A stretch of 64,000 nucleotides of DNA, taken from NCBI RefSeq assembly GCF_000499845.2, contig NC_023753.2, positions 18,190,087-18,254,086 of the forward strand, written 5' to 3'. The notes under the pieces are model-generated. The model had not been told where the DNA came from. It saw nothing but the letters and a program-made list of their open reading frames with translations, and searched no databases. This stretch comes from Phaseolus vulgaris (taxonomy: Eukaryota > Streptophyta > Magnoliopsida > Fabales > Fabaceae). Of this stretch, positions 31,882 to 42,776 are shown piece after piece (the stretch's first letter is position 1; the number at the start of each line of letters is the position of its first letter). The position numbers and the translations under genes were made by a program.

Positions 31882-32758
31882 TGACTCTTCTTATTTCTAT
31901 TGTATAGAGTAGGGGTGCGGATATTAAATAAATAGGTGTGAATGTATTAGAGAGAGTCACTTTGTCCATGTGACTTGTTAGGGGGGTGTAGATGTCATAT
32001 AGGAGGTGCCAAAACTAGGAAGGAAGTCACACCTTCCTCATGCTCTAGTTGGCGCCATTTTAGTGTCATTTAGGAGGGAATTTGCATTTGATTTGGCTTC
32101 TCATTTCAGCACCTCTTAGGCTATAAATAAGGTACTTTCCTTTGTAATTTTAGAATTGGAAAATAGAAGTAGAGAAACTATACTCAAGTTTAGAGAGAAA
32201 TTGTGAGTTTTGTTGTCTTCTTCTTCCTTTGCCTTATCTTGGGTGCCAATGGTGAGCTTCAAGTGGCGGCAACCTTTCACTTATCTTGGAACAAGACTCC
32301 AAGTGGCGTGAATGCAGTTCCAAATTCTCAAATCCAGCAAGCTTCACTCAATAAGTGTTCATTCTTTCATCTCTTGTAATTTCAATCGGTAGTTTCAAAT
32401 GTTTTAGTGTTCTTCATCCTTTTCACTGTTTGATTTTGTGTTTCTTAGCTTGTTCTTCAATTTCTGTTCGGTTCTTGGTGTTTTCTGTTTTCAATTGCGT
32501 TTATATCATGTTCCATGGTTGTGTAAAAGGAAATAGCACTCTTAATGAGTTTGGATCATCATTTTGGAAGGCTTGGTCTCCATTGATGACTCCTTAAGCT
32601 TCTTTGCAACCATTCTGTTTTCAGCTTGTTGTTTTTGTGATTTTGATTTCGTTTCCTTTGTTCTAAGCACTCTTTGATCCTTTAAATGTTGTTATCCTTC
32701 TCCTATAATGTTGTTTTCAAGAGTTCTAAAGTGTCTATGTTCAATGCAACTCATATCA
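31882..32758 (+). repeat. LTR of a Ty3 element (family C)
   Basis: About 877 bp, start estimated at TGACTCTTC by comparison with the related LTR at 39263, end ...CTCATATCA. A TATA box GGCTATAAATAAGG is at 32119-32132 and the primer site follows at 32761. Contains the right arm (31927-32105) of the inverted repeat. Confidence 0.75.
32119..32132 (+). promoter_or_regulatory. TATA box in the family C LTR
   Basis: GGCTATAAATAAGG; the same motif in the same context is at 39485 (GGCTATAAATAAAGG), in reverse near 37215-37228, and as CCTATAAAAGGAGG in the LTRs at 42479 and 46581. Confidence 0.7.
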
Positions 32759-32760
32759 TG

Positions 32761-32778
32761 TGGTATCTAGAGCTATGG
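32761..32778 (+). other. Primer binding site of the family C element
   Basis: TGGTATCTAGAGCTATGG, close to the initiator tRNA-Met complement, 2 bases after the LTR. Confidence 0.75.
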
Positions 32779-33975
32779 TTTTGTGCAAATTTTTTTTTGA
32801 GTTGCTGGACACTTTGATTCTGTTTTGTGATTAGTAATTCTGGCTTTTAGGCTTATTTGAGTTTTATTGATGTTTTCTTTATGTTGCCTATCATATGTTT
32901 GAGTATTTTCCTTTTTGAATCCATACAAGTTTTGTCTTAGTCTTGTTTTTCCATAATTGTCATCACTTCTTGTAGTACTTTTCTTGAATTTTTTGTTTCT
33001 TGCTTTGGTGTCATATAATTTTCTGAGTTTGAGATTTGATCCTTTGTGCATTTTCTGTTTTAGAATTGAGTTCATACTTGTATTCTAGACCTATACAAGT
33101 TCATATACATCATTTTCCATTATGTCTTTGCTAGTTCATAATTCTGTTTTTCATTCCTATTAGGATTCCTCTGTTTTCTGAAAACGTGCTCACTGTTTTC
33201 CTTATTGCAATTGATTTACTCTCTCGAAAATTCTGAAATTCTGGATTTGTGTTCTTCAAAGTGTTATAAAAGCATAGAAAAAAGAAGTACTCAAAAATTC
33301 AAAGTACACAAAAAATGATAAATAAAATACAACAAGTGTACAATTCTGCCGAACAAAATACGGTAATCTGGCAGCGATTTTGAAAAATTTATCTCAATTA
33401 ATTGGCTTACTGCTTTTAAGTAATTCCAGTGCCATTATTGAATTAACATCTCGAAGTTTCTGTGGTTTAAATTTCATAATCCAGTTCACTCTATATCATT
33501 CCAGTTAAATCAGTGAACATCAAGCACAGTTTGCATAAAAAATATTTTCCAGTAGCTTGTTTTTGTTTTCTTCATCTACTCTAGTGCTTTTCTTTAGGTA
33601 TCTTTTGTGTGCCTTCTTTTTCATTGAGTTCCTTAATTTTCTTGCTTGTCTTTTAGTTCATATTCTTTTCTAGTTTTGTCATATCTTGCATTCTGTTTTG
33701 GTTTAGCTTTTCTTGCTTATACCTTTTCTTGTTTGTCTTCATTATTTCCTCTAAGTTTTGTGGTGACTTGTTCTTAAGTAAGTGTGGTTTGCTTTGACAT
33801 TTTTCATTTGAAGCTCATCCAATCCACAAGAGAGGCTTGGTTAAGGAAAGAAAACTTTTCTTGGAGTGGTTTGAATACATTCTTTTGGCCTTTTCCAGCA
33901 AGCTACATATTGCTTTATTTTGCTAACAAGTTTCTTTAATTGTTTGTTTCTGTTTTTTGTATTTTTTTTTTTATC
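32779..33975 (+). other. Family C leader
   Basis: About 1.2 kb T-rich untranslated leader. CTAGTGCTTTTCTTTAGG (33581-33598) recurs in the leader of the 42011-46859 element (43744-43761), so the families are related. No gene seen. Confidence 0.7.
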
Positions 33976-36583
33976 ATGTCTAATTTTTCTAGTGGAGAAT
34001 CCTCCAAACCTTGCTCACCTCAAAAGGCAGCTCTCTTTGAAGATTTAAAGAATGCTAGACAATCAAATGCTCAATATCTTGATGTGATAAGACAAATGGA
34101 GGCAAGGCTCCAAAGCTTGGAGTTAAGCCGTGAAGAAGTCCATCAAAACCGGGAGAGAAGACATCATCCTCCTCTTCGGCATTCTTCAAGGCATTCTCAT
34201 TCTTCTCATGGATATTATGAAGACAATGCACGGCCAAGGCACCATCACCATGAAGAGAGGCGCCAACATGTGGCTGGCCCTTATTCACCTAATGTAAAAC
34301 TTCCTAGCTTTAGTGGTGAAAGTGATCCTAATGTGTACTTAGGGTGGGAGGCAAAGGTTGAGCAAATATTTGATGTAAATGGGGTTATTGATGATCATAG
34401 GGTTAGATTAGCATCTTTAGAATTCTTAGACTATGCCATGCAATGGTGGCATCAAACTCTCTTGGACATTGACCTACACAAGAGACCGCCCGTGGTCTCT
34501 TGGGATGATTTCAAAGCTTGCTACGCGCTAGATTTGTGCCTCCACACTTTAGGAAAGACCTATTGTTGAAACTCCAACGGTTTCATCAAGGCACGCTAAG
34601 TGTGGATGATTACTTTAAACAATTAGACACGCTTTTACTAAGAGTTCATATGGATGAGAGTGAGGAAGCTAAGATAGCTAGGTTTGTTAGTGGCCTTCGA
34701 AGGGACATTCAAGACGTGGTAGAGCTACAAGAATATTCTTCATTGCAAAATGTAGTTCACCTTGCTAGTAAAATTGAAAATCAACTTACAAGGAAAAATG
34801 CTTTCAAAAATTCTTCTAAAGATAGCTACTACCACTCTTCTTGGAAAAATAAAAATAGCTCTTTTTCAAATCTCCCTTCTAAGGACTCTACTTTCAAACC
34901 TATAGATTCTAAGCCTTCCACTTCCACTTCTAGGCCTAAATCACCAACTAAATCGTCTAGTAAGAAGTGTTTTAAATGCTTAAGCTATGGACATATTGCT
35001 TCTAATTGCCCTTCTAAACGAAATATGTATATGCATGATGGGGTAGAGGGTAGTGAGCATGAGTCTGAATCTTCTAGACATTCCTCACCTTCTAGATCCC
35101 CAAGTGAGAGTGAGAGTGAAAGCCCACATGAGGGTGACCTATTAGTAATAAGACGCATACTTGGACAAGTTTTAAAACCTTTTGATGAAACTCAAAGAGA
35201 AAATATTTTTCATTCAAGGTGTCTTATTAATGATAGGGTATGCTCTTTGATTGTGGATGGGGGGAGTTGTGCTAATGTGGCAAGCACAAGAGTGGTAGAC
35301 AAGCTTGGATTATCTACCATCTCTCATGCCAAGCCCTACAAATTACAATGGTTAAGTGAGGTAGGTGAGATTGTTGTTAACAAGCAAGTCCTCATTACAT
35401 TTTCTATTGGTAAATATAAAGATGAGGTCTTGTGTGATGTTGTCCCAATGGAAGCCACACATATTCTTTTAGGTAGGCCATGGCAATTTGATAGAAAAGT
35501 TTTTCATGATGGCTTTACCAACAAAATGTCTTTTAACTTCCATGGGCACAAAGTCATTCTTAAGTCTCTCTCTCCAAAGGAAGTTCATGAGGACTAAGTC
35601 AAAATGAGAGAAAAGAGAGAGAAAGAAAATGATAAAAAAAGTTCCAAGAGAAGCCTTCTCATATCTTCACAACAAGTTAAAAAGGTAATAGTTACTCAAA
35701 AGCCTATTTTTTTAGCTATTCCTAGAACTATTGAATGTGAGTCGGCTAAGGATAGTCCCACATGTTTGGACAATGTGGTAAAGGAATATGAAGATGTGTT
35801 TCAAGATCCTCCTAAAGGCTTACCACCTCTAAGAGGGATTGAACACCAAATAGACTTCATGCCCGGGGTTTCTTTACCAAATCGCCCTGCATATAGGACC
35901 AATCCCCAAGAGGCCAAAGAAATTCAACAACAAGTTGAAGATTTATTAGCTAAGGGGTGGGTACATGATAGCATGAGCCCATGTGTTATGCCTGTCATAC
36001 TTGTCCCAAAAAAAGATGGGACATGGAGGATGTGTACACATTGTCGCGCTATAAATAACATTACCATCAAATATAGGCATCCCATTCCTAGGTTAGATGA
36101 CTTGTTGGATGAATTACATGGGTCTAAAATATTTTCCAAAATTGATCTTAAGAGTGGTTACAATCAAATTCGAATTAAACATGGCAATGAATGGAAAACC
36201 GCTTTTAAGACCAAATTGGTTTATATGAGTGGTTAGTCATGCCTTTTGGGTTGACTAATGCTCGTAGTACCTTCATGCGACTCATGCATCATGTATTAAG
36301 AGCATTCATTGGCAAGTTTGTTGTGGTTTACTTTGATGATATTCTTATATATAGCTTGTCTTTAGAAGATCATGAGTCACATGTTAGACAAGTCTTAGAA
36401 ACTCTTAGGAAGGAGAAGTTATATGCTAATCATGCTAAATGTTTCTTTGCATTAGATCATATAGACTTCCTAGGGTTTGTGGTAAGTCATAAAGGGGTGC
36501 ATGTAGATCAAACAAAAGTTGCAGCAATTCAACATTAGCCTACACCCACCAATGTCAATGAGGTACGAAGTTTTTATGGACTT
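33976..36583 (+). pseudogene. Ty3 gag-protease-RT, frameshifted and truncated in RT
   Basis: Gag starts MSNFSSGESSKPC (an upstream in-frame ATG at 33940 is less likely). The gag domain is VKLPSFSGESDPNVYLGWEAKVEQIF, then after a 1-base shift near 34515 FVPPHFRKDLLLKLQ, and the zinc knuckle CFKCLSYGHIASNC (about 34970-35010). Protease has LIVDGGSCANVAS. RT has VPKKDGTWRMC, SKIDLKSGYNQIRI, a 1-base insertion near 36222, then MPFGLTNA and the catalytic YFDDILIY (36332-36355). A TAG at 36536 and an abrupt end at 36583 (NVNEVRSFYGL) leave RNase H and integrase missing; an inverted LTR follows. Confidence 0.88.
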
Positions 36584-37447
36584 TGATGTGATTCCACTAG
36601 CACAATTAGAATGATTCTTGACATTCTTAGGAATAAACTTGAGTTGGACAATAGTTAGGCACTTTTTCTTAGAATTGGATCAATGTTCTAAGTTAAGAAC
36701 TCACCAAAACTAGCACCAAATCCAAACTCATATGGAAGTTCCACATATTGTCAAATTGAACCGAACAAAAATGAGAGGAAAAGCAAATGCACCGAATAGA
36801 AATGGCTAAGAACAGAAATGAACCGATTAAAATGAATTAAAAGGCAAGAAAGCTGAAAAGGAGTGATGGAAATGTAAAGGCACCGAACCAAAACATGAAA
36901 AAGAATAAGAACAGCTGCTGGAAAATGAACTAGCCGAACCAAAACACAAGAACACAAGCTTAAAACATGAATATCAAAAGAGAAGGAAGGAAGGAGAGGA
37001 GAAAGCTCATGAAAATGGATGTATGGTTGGATGATCATGCCACTAGAAGGATGGAGACTCCTAGATGAGTGTGCAAGCCGCCACTTGAGGTAACCATGGA
37101 ACCATCAAGATAAGACTAGTGAAGAAGGCACAAAGCTCTCCAATGCTCTCTCAAAAATTGAGTATAGTTTCTCTAATCAAAATTCAAATCTGAATTGTAC
37201 AAGCTAAGCACCTTTATTTATAGCCTAGAGGTGCTGAAAAATAGGTGGGAAAATCCAAATAAACTCATTTGAAATTCCCACCAAAAACAAGTCACATGGG
37301 AGGTGTGACCTTTTTCTACTATGACACCTCCTAAAAACTATACCTACACCACTCTCCTAAGTCACATGGACAATGTGACTTTAGTTTACATTTTCACACT
37401 CCTTTATTTAATAACCACACCTCCTAAAACTATACAAGAGTATTTCA
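36584..37447 (-). repeat. Family D LTR, inverted copy
   Basis: About 864 bp, the reverse complement of the LTR at 39263-40127. It is the 3' LTR of the minus-strand half. Confidence 0.85.
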
Positions 37448-38540
37448 AAGCTTGGCCTTGCCCCTCATGGGATGGACTTGGGCTCTTTGGGCTTTGGCTT
37501 TCTTGGGCTTGGGCTTGGGCCTGATCTTTATTTTATGTCTTCTTTTTAATTTTGAGAAGACTAGAAGGAAGAACTTCAAATGTGAGGGTGGATGTCCTCT
37601 TCCTCCATTAATAAAAGCCTCCTTTATTTGATTCTCATCATACTCCTCGAGTTGGAGAGAATTCGTCCACGAATTCTGAATCCCTGCATATAACAAAGTC
37701 AGTTTATTCTTACAGTTAAAAGTGGAAGAAAAAGGAAAACATGACTTAGCATTTGGAAACAATGGGATTTTAGAAAAGGAGGTTTTATAAAACGACCAAG
37801 TTGGAAAAATTTGTTTAGGAATGATGATATCTTTTGGAAAAAGTCCTCTTAAATGGTGACAACCATTAGAAGGTATGAAAAAATCATCCCTAACATTTTT
37901 AAACCAAGATGGTGGTGAAGTAAGAACCTTTGGTAATGAAAAAGATAAGGAAGGAAAACACCTTGGATGTGAAAGTATAAGACCCATGTCAACTTGGCCT
38001 TCTTTGTCTTTTTCATTTTTACTTGTGGTAGGTGGGTGAGTGAGGTCTTGTTTTACCTTGTTTAGCTTTAAGATTTGCTTTTATGGACAATGAAGAGCTA
38101 TGTGCCCAAAACCTAAACATTTAAAACATTTGATATTTGATGTTTTGGTAGGTGAGTTAGGAGTAGAAGGATTTGTAGTAGAAACTTTTTTTGGAAACAA
38201 GGTTTGTTTGGAAAAATTGGAAGGAGAATTTTGAGTAGAAATTTTGTTGGCATCCTTCCTAGAAGAGTTGTAGAAATCATCATGATGAGTATTATAGAAA
38301 GTTGTTTTCAAAAGATAGGATTCCACCTTGATGGCTTTGTGAAACACTTTCTTTAAAGAAGAGTACTCATTTAATTCTACAAATTCTCTAATATCTCTTC
38401 TCAAACCACGTACAAATCATTTTATCTTTGACTCTTCATTAGCATGTATATTCATTTTAGTCAAAGTTGTTTGAAAATCTTGAAAGTATTCATCTACCAT
38501 CCTATGTCCTTGAGGAAGCCTTTGGAACAAATCATCCCTA
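37448..38540 (-). pseudogene. Family D gag and tail, minus-strand half
   Basis: Reading leftwards: capsid end (RLPQGHRMVDEYFQDF, RGLRRDIREFVELNEYSSLKKVF), zinc knuckle CFKCLGFGHIALHC (about 38090-38130), then about 180 codons (37987-37445) with no match to protease, RT or integrase, ending NSWTNSLQLEEYDENQIKEAF and a Lys/Pro tail before the LTR. Pol is absent. One stop lies before the zinc knuckle frame ends and another near 38400. Confidence 0.7.
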
Positions 38541-39169
38541 AGTCACCTACCAAAACTTCAAATATCAAATGTTTTAAATGTTTAGGTTTTGGGCACATAG
38601 CTCTTCATTGTCCACAAAAACAAATCTTAAAGATCAACAAGGAAAAACAAGACCTAGCTCACCCACCTACCTCAAGTAAAAAAGAAAAAGACAAAGAAGG
38701 CCAAGTTGACATGGGTCTTATCCTTTCGCCTCCAAGGTGTTTTCCTTCCTTATCTTTTTCATTACCCAAGGTTCCTATTTCACCACCATCTTGGTTAAAA
38801 TATGTTAGGGATGATTTGTTCATACCTTCTAATGGTTGTCACCATTTAAGAGGCCTTTTTCCAAAACATCACATCATTCCCAAACAACTTTTTCCAACTT
38901 GGTCGATTTATAGAACCTCCTTTTCTGAAATCCCATTATTTACAAATGCTAAGTCATGTTTACATTTTTCTTCCACTTTTACTTGTAAAACTAAACTGAC
39001 TTTGTTATATGCAGGGATTCAAAATTCGTGGACGAATTCTCTCCAACTCGAGGAGTATGATGAGAATCAAATAAAGGAGGCTTTTATTAATGGAGGAAGA
39101 GGACATCCACCCTCACATTTGAAGTTCTTCCTTCTAGTCTTCTCAAAATTAAAAGAAGACATAAAATAA
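38541..39169 (+). pseudogene. Family D gag end and tail, plus-strand half
   Basis: One open frame from the zinc knuckle (CFKCLGFGHIALHC at about 38566-38610) through the same unrecognised segment (MGLILSPPRCFPSLSFSLPK, IPSNGCHHLRGLFPK, LTLLYAGIQNSWTNSLQ) to FSKLKEDIK. It differs from the opposite half at many residues, but both stay open over the segment. No pol domain. The open frame through 38444 before 38541 is not gag in this orientation. Confidence 0.7.
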
Positions 39170-39262
39170 AGATGAGGCCCAAGCCCAAAGCCCAAACCCA
39201 AACCCAAGAAGGCCAAAGCCCAAAGAGCCCAAGTCCATCCCATGAGGGGCAAGGCCAAGCTT

Positions 39263-40127
39263 TGAAATACTCTTGTATAGTTTTAGGAGGTGTGGTTATT
39301 AAATAAAGGAGTGTGAAAATGTAAAATAAAGTCACATTGTCCATGTGACTTAGGAGAGTGGTGTAGGTATAGTTTTTAGGAGGTGTCATAGTAGAAAAAG
39401 GTCACACCTCCCATGTGACTTGTTTTTTGTGGGAATTTCAAATGAGTTTATTTGAAATTTCCCACCTATTTTTCAGCACCTCTAGGCTATAAATAAAGGT
39501 GCTTAGCTTGTACAATTCAGATTTGAATTTAGACTAAAGAAACTATACTCAATTTTTGAGAGAGCATTGGAGAGCTTTGTGCCTTCTTCACTAGTCTTAT
39601 CTTGATGGTTCCATGGTTACCTCAAGTGGCGGCTTGCACACTTATCTTGGAGTCTTCATCCTCCTAGTGGCGTGATCATCCAACCATTCTTCCATCTTCA
39701 TGAGCTTTCTCCTCTCCTTCCTTCCTTCTCTTTTGATATTCATGTCTTAAGCTTGTGTTCTTGTATTTTGGTTTGGCACTTTCATTTTCCAGCTGTTGTT
39801 CTTCTTTTATTTTGAATTTTGGTTCGGTGCTTTTACATTTCCAGCACTTCTTTTCAGTATTCTTGCCTTTTAGTTCATTTTGTTCAGTTCATTTCAATTC
39901 TAAGTCAATTCTATTCGGTGCAATTGCTTTTCCTCTCTTTTTAATCGGTTCAATTTGACAATAATTGGAACTTCCATATGAGTTTGTGTTTTGGCACTAG
40001 TTTTGGTGAGTTCTTGTTCATAGAACCTTGATCCAATTCTATGATAAAGTGCCTAGCTCATAACCAACTCAAGATGATTCCTAAGAATGTCAAGAATCAT
40101 TCTAATTGTGCTAGTGGAATCACATCA
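39263..40127 (+). repeat. Family D LTR, direct copy
   Basis: TGAAATACTC...GGAATCACATCA, 865 bp, TATA box GGCTATAAATAAAGG at about 39485. No primer site follows; Tat2 LTR sequence does. Confidence 0.85.
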
Positions 40128-40244
40128 CCCATTGTCTTTGTGTTTCAGGTGTTCATCACAGGGACCGCATACGCGAACGCAAGGACTCTGGACGTGAGTG
40201 TGACGTAGGCGCACGAAGGCGTTTCGAGTCAACTGGAAAGAACA
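40128..40244 (+). repeat. Tat2 5' LTR, last 117 bp
   Basis: CCCATTGTCTTTGTG...GAAAGAACA, matching 50942-51058. The first 730 bp or so are missing at the junction with the palindrome. Confidence 0.9.
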
Positions 40245-40246
40245 TT

Positions 40247-40264
40247 TGGTGCCCACCGTAGGGC
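40247..40264 (+). other. Primer binding site of Tat2
   Basis: TGGTGCCCACCGTAGGGC, a relative of the Tat1 site. Confidence 0.75.
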
Positions 40265-40277
40265 ACGATACAAAACA

Positions 40278-40807
40278 TTGTCCCACCAGCAAGAACCAGA
40301 AAAACCCGACGAGGCCATAGCAGAAATCGCTCGCAGGACCAAATCTAATCCGTTTGGCAACCCTAGGGAAAGAGAGATTGGAGAGAGAATCTCCAACTTA
40401 AGAAACGTTCCCGATCAAACGGTGCAAGCCCCGGTTGAGAAGACCTTAGAGACCGAAACCGGGATAACTAGTGATGATTGACTAGGCGATCGGTTCGGCC
40501 CCCGAACAAAGGCAATGTCAATTTCAGGGTCTTACAACCAGGGGAAGCAGAGTATGTTAAGAGCCTGGAGAGAAACTTCAGGTACCATCACACCCGCTCT
40601 CCCCCGTGCGGACCAATTCCCCCAGGAAAACAAAGATCTTTGGGAATGAAGCGCGCATGTTTAGGCGTTGAAGCAAGGCTCGGTTCCTCATACACGGAAC
40701 GTAGCCGACTACAAGTTTATTTCAGTCAAACAGGAATATTGTACGTGGTATTAGAGGACAATTTTTTCCCTTACAAGGGTTTTTTAATGAGGTCCCCAGA
40801 TAATTGA
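40278..40807 (+). pseudogene. Tat2 leader ORFs spanning a gag-pol deletion
   Basis: A 67-codon ORF (MSHQQEPEKPDEAIAEIARR) overlaps a 109-codon ORF starting at 40478. The first may be a gag N-terminus but shows no gag domain. The end of the second lies in DNA resembling the post-integrase region of Tat1 (AGGGTTTTTTAATGAGG near 40780), so the deletion of gag-pol falls between about 40560 and 40740. No function is claimed. Confidence 0.5.
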
Positions 40808-40844
40808 AGTATTTTTCCCGAGTTATGTACAATTCAGTTAAGAA

Positions 40845-41640
40845 CTTGTTTTCCTTGCGTTAGAGGTCTTGTGAGCGGAGAGGTAGATTCGTAGAGAACA
40901 CCTCCCCTCTCGAGTGAAAGCGCCAAGGTTGAACGAAATAGTTCACCAGTTAAATCCTCCTCGCCCTCGAGCAAAGCTGAGGTCAGTAAAGCAGTTGTTT
41001 TTCCTCGCATTAGAAGCCTCGTAGGCGGAGAGGTAGGTTCGCAAAGAACACCCCCCCACTCGAGTGAGAGCACTAAGATTAAACGTAATAGTTATCAATT
41101 AAATCCTCCTCGCCCTCGAGCGAAGCTGAGGTCAGTAAAGCAGTTGTTTTCCTCGCGTTAGAAGCCTCGTAGGCGGAGAGGTAGGTTCGCAGAGAACACC
41201 TCCCCACTCAAGTGAGAGCGTCGAGGCTGAACGAAATAGTTCGCCAGATAAATCCTCCTCGCCCTCGAGCGAAGCTGAGGTCAGTTAATAGTTAAATCCT
41301 CTTCACCCTCGAGCGAAGCTAAGGTCAGTTAATAGTTAAATCATCCTCGCCCTCGAGCGAAGCTGAGGTCAGTTATCAGTTAAAACCCCTTCGCCCTCGA
41401 GGGAAGCTGAGGTCAGTTAAGAATTAATTTCTCTTGCGCTAGAAGTCTTGCGAGCAGAGAGGTAGGTTAGAACACCTCCCCTCGTGAGTGAAAGTGCCAA
41501 GGAAAAATGAGATAATTCGACAGATAAAACCTCTGCACCTTTAAGCGAAGACGAAGACAGTTAAGAGTTTGTTTCCCTTGCGAAGAACGCCAAGACGGAA
41601 CAACCCAGTTCACAGTTAAAACCTCCCCTCACGATAAGGG
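40845..41640. repeat. Tat2 nested tandem repeats (149-bp and 44-bp units)
   Basis: A 149-bp unit starting near 40854, 41003 and 41152 (CCTCGCGTTAGAAGCCTCGTAGGCGG...), with a diverged fourth at about 41429. Between units 3 and 4 the inner stretch AATCCTCCTCGCCCTCGAGC...GAGGTCAGTT is amplified four times with a period of about 44 bp (41251-41420). CTCGAG is in every small unit. Confidence 0.85.
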
Positions 41641-42010
41641 GAACATGCAACAGAACATCCAAGGAAATATCGTGGCGCCAGGCACCACGACAGGAGCAGT
41701 TATAAGGATCAAAATATAGTTTAACATATAGAAATGAAGCAGATATGAGTTCAGACAATAAAAGTAGCAAGCAGATAAAAGAGTTTGTGCGTCAATACAA
41801 GTCAAGGAAAGACCCTGGGAACAATCTTCCCATTATCAACCAAGTTCGACGCAGAAAAGGGTGTAGTGTCCACTTCTGGATGCACACAAGCAACTTGAGC
41901 GACAACATCCTTAAATCCCTCGTCGTAAGCATCCAGAACGTCTCCAGTCAGGTCAGTAGGTTTAGGTTTCTTGTGTTAGGTCTATTAGTGTCTAAGTTCA
42001 AGAGGGGAGG

Positions 42011-42756
42011 TGATGGAGGAGGGCCCAAGCTCACCACACGATGAAAGCCAAGCCTCCAAGACTAGACGGTCTAGCCTATGATGAGGAGCGTCTAGACTCA
42101 AAAAGGAGCGTCTAGCCCATGAAGAGGACCGTCTAGGCCATGATGAGGAGCAGCTACATAAGGAGCGTCTAGGCCATGATGAGGATTCCTTCTAGACCGT
42201 CTAGCTTCACATACACATGGGTCAAAGCTACGGTTTTGGGAAGAGAAGACCTTTGTAATTGTTACATAAAGGCCCATTAGGGGTGCTTAGTAATTAGAGT
42301 AGTGTAGAAAGCATATTTGTGTGAACATTCTAGAAAGACCATGGAGGGGGTGAGCATAAAAACTAGACACACCCCTCCCCATGTGCTCATTTGTGCACCC
42401 ATGTGCCATGTGCACCCATGTGCTTCACATTTACATTTCATTTGGCTAGCATTAGGGTTGCATTATGGTCCTCCTTAGCCTATAAAAGGAGGAGCCTACA
42501 CCTTGTATTTTCAAGTTTATTGTGAGTAAAGTTATGCTGCCCATTTGTGCTCAACTTTGCTTCTCCCTAGAATCCTAGGCTCTAAACTTCAATTCCTTCA
42601 TCTTTTCCCTTGAGCTGGCCGAACCACTCAATACCCATACCTATCATGCACCTACAAGATCAACACCACTCTTAGGAGGATCTTGCTCACTCTCATTCAT
42701 TGCTTCCGCCCCATACTCTACATTGATTCAAGAAGAACTTCATGAAAATGCCATCA
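42011..42756 (+). repeat. Family E 5' LTR
   Basis: 746 bp. Has about 300 bp (around 42066-42366) absent from the 3' LTR, including a GTCTAGRC-rich array (GAGCGTCTAG, GACCGTCTAG) at 42060-42210. TATA box CCTATAAAAGGAGG near 42480. Confidence 0.88.
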
Positions 42757-42758
42757 TT

Positions 42759-42776
42759 TGGTATCATGAGCTTTGG
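42759..42776 (+). other. Primer binding site of family E
   Basis: TGGTATCATGAGCTTTGG, initiator tRNA-Met type, 2 bases after the LTR. Confidence 0.75.

Larger units (their letters stand above)
36584..40127. repeat. Large imperfect palindrome of two opposed Ty3 3' halves (family D)
   Basis: Left arm 36584-38155 and right arm 38543-40127 are inverted copies around a 387-bp centre. Each arm is LTR, polyprotein tail and gag zinc-knuckle region. Outer ends are TGATGTGATTCC and its complement. Flanks GACTT and CCCAT do not match, so it is not a simple one-step insertion. Arms differ at roughly 5-10 per cent by eye. Confidence 0.85.

Noticed and set aside
31579..32106. Independent foldback DNA transposon
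   Set aside because: The right arm is continuous with a normal LTR carrying TATA box and primer site, so an inverted LTR fragment explains it better.
36584..40127. Complete Ty3 element with two LTRs
   Set aside because: The LTRs are inverted to each other, flanks do not match and no primer site is next to either, so it is not a standard element.
41200..41420. CRISPR-like array in Tat2
   Set aside because: Tandem units without spacers; a retroelement minisatellite.
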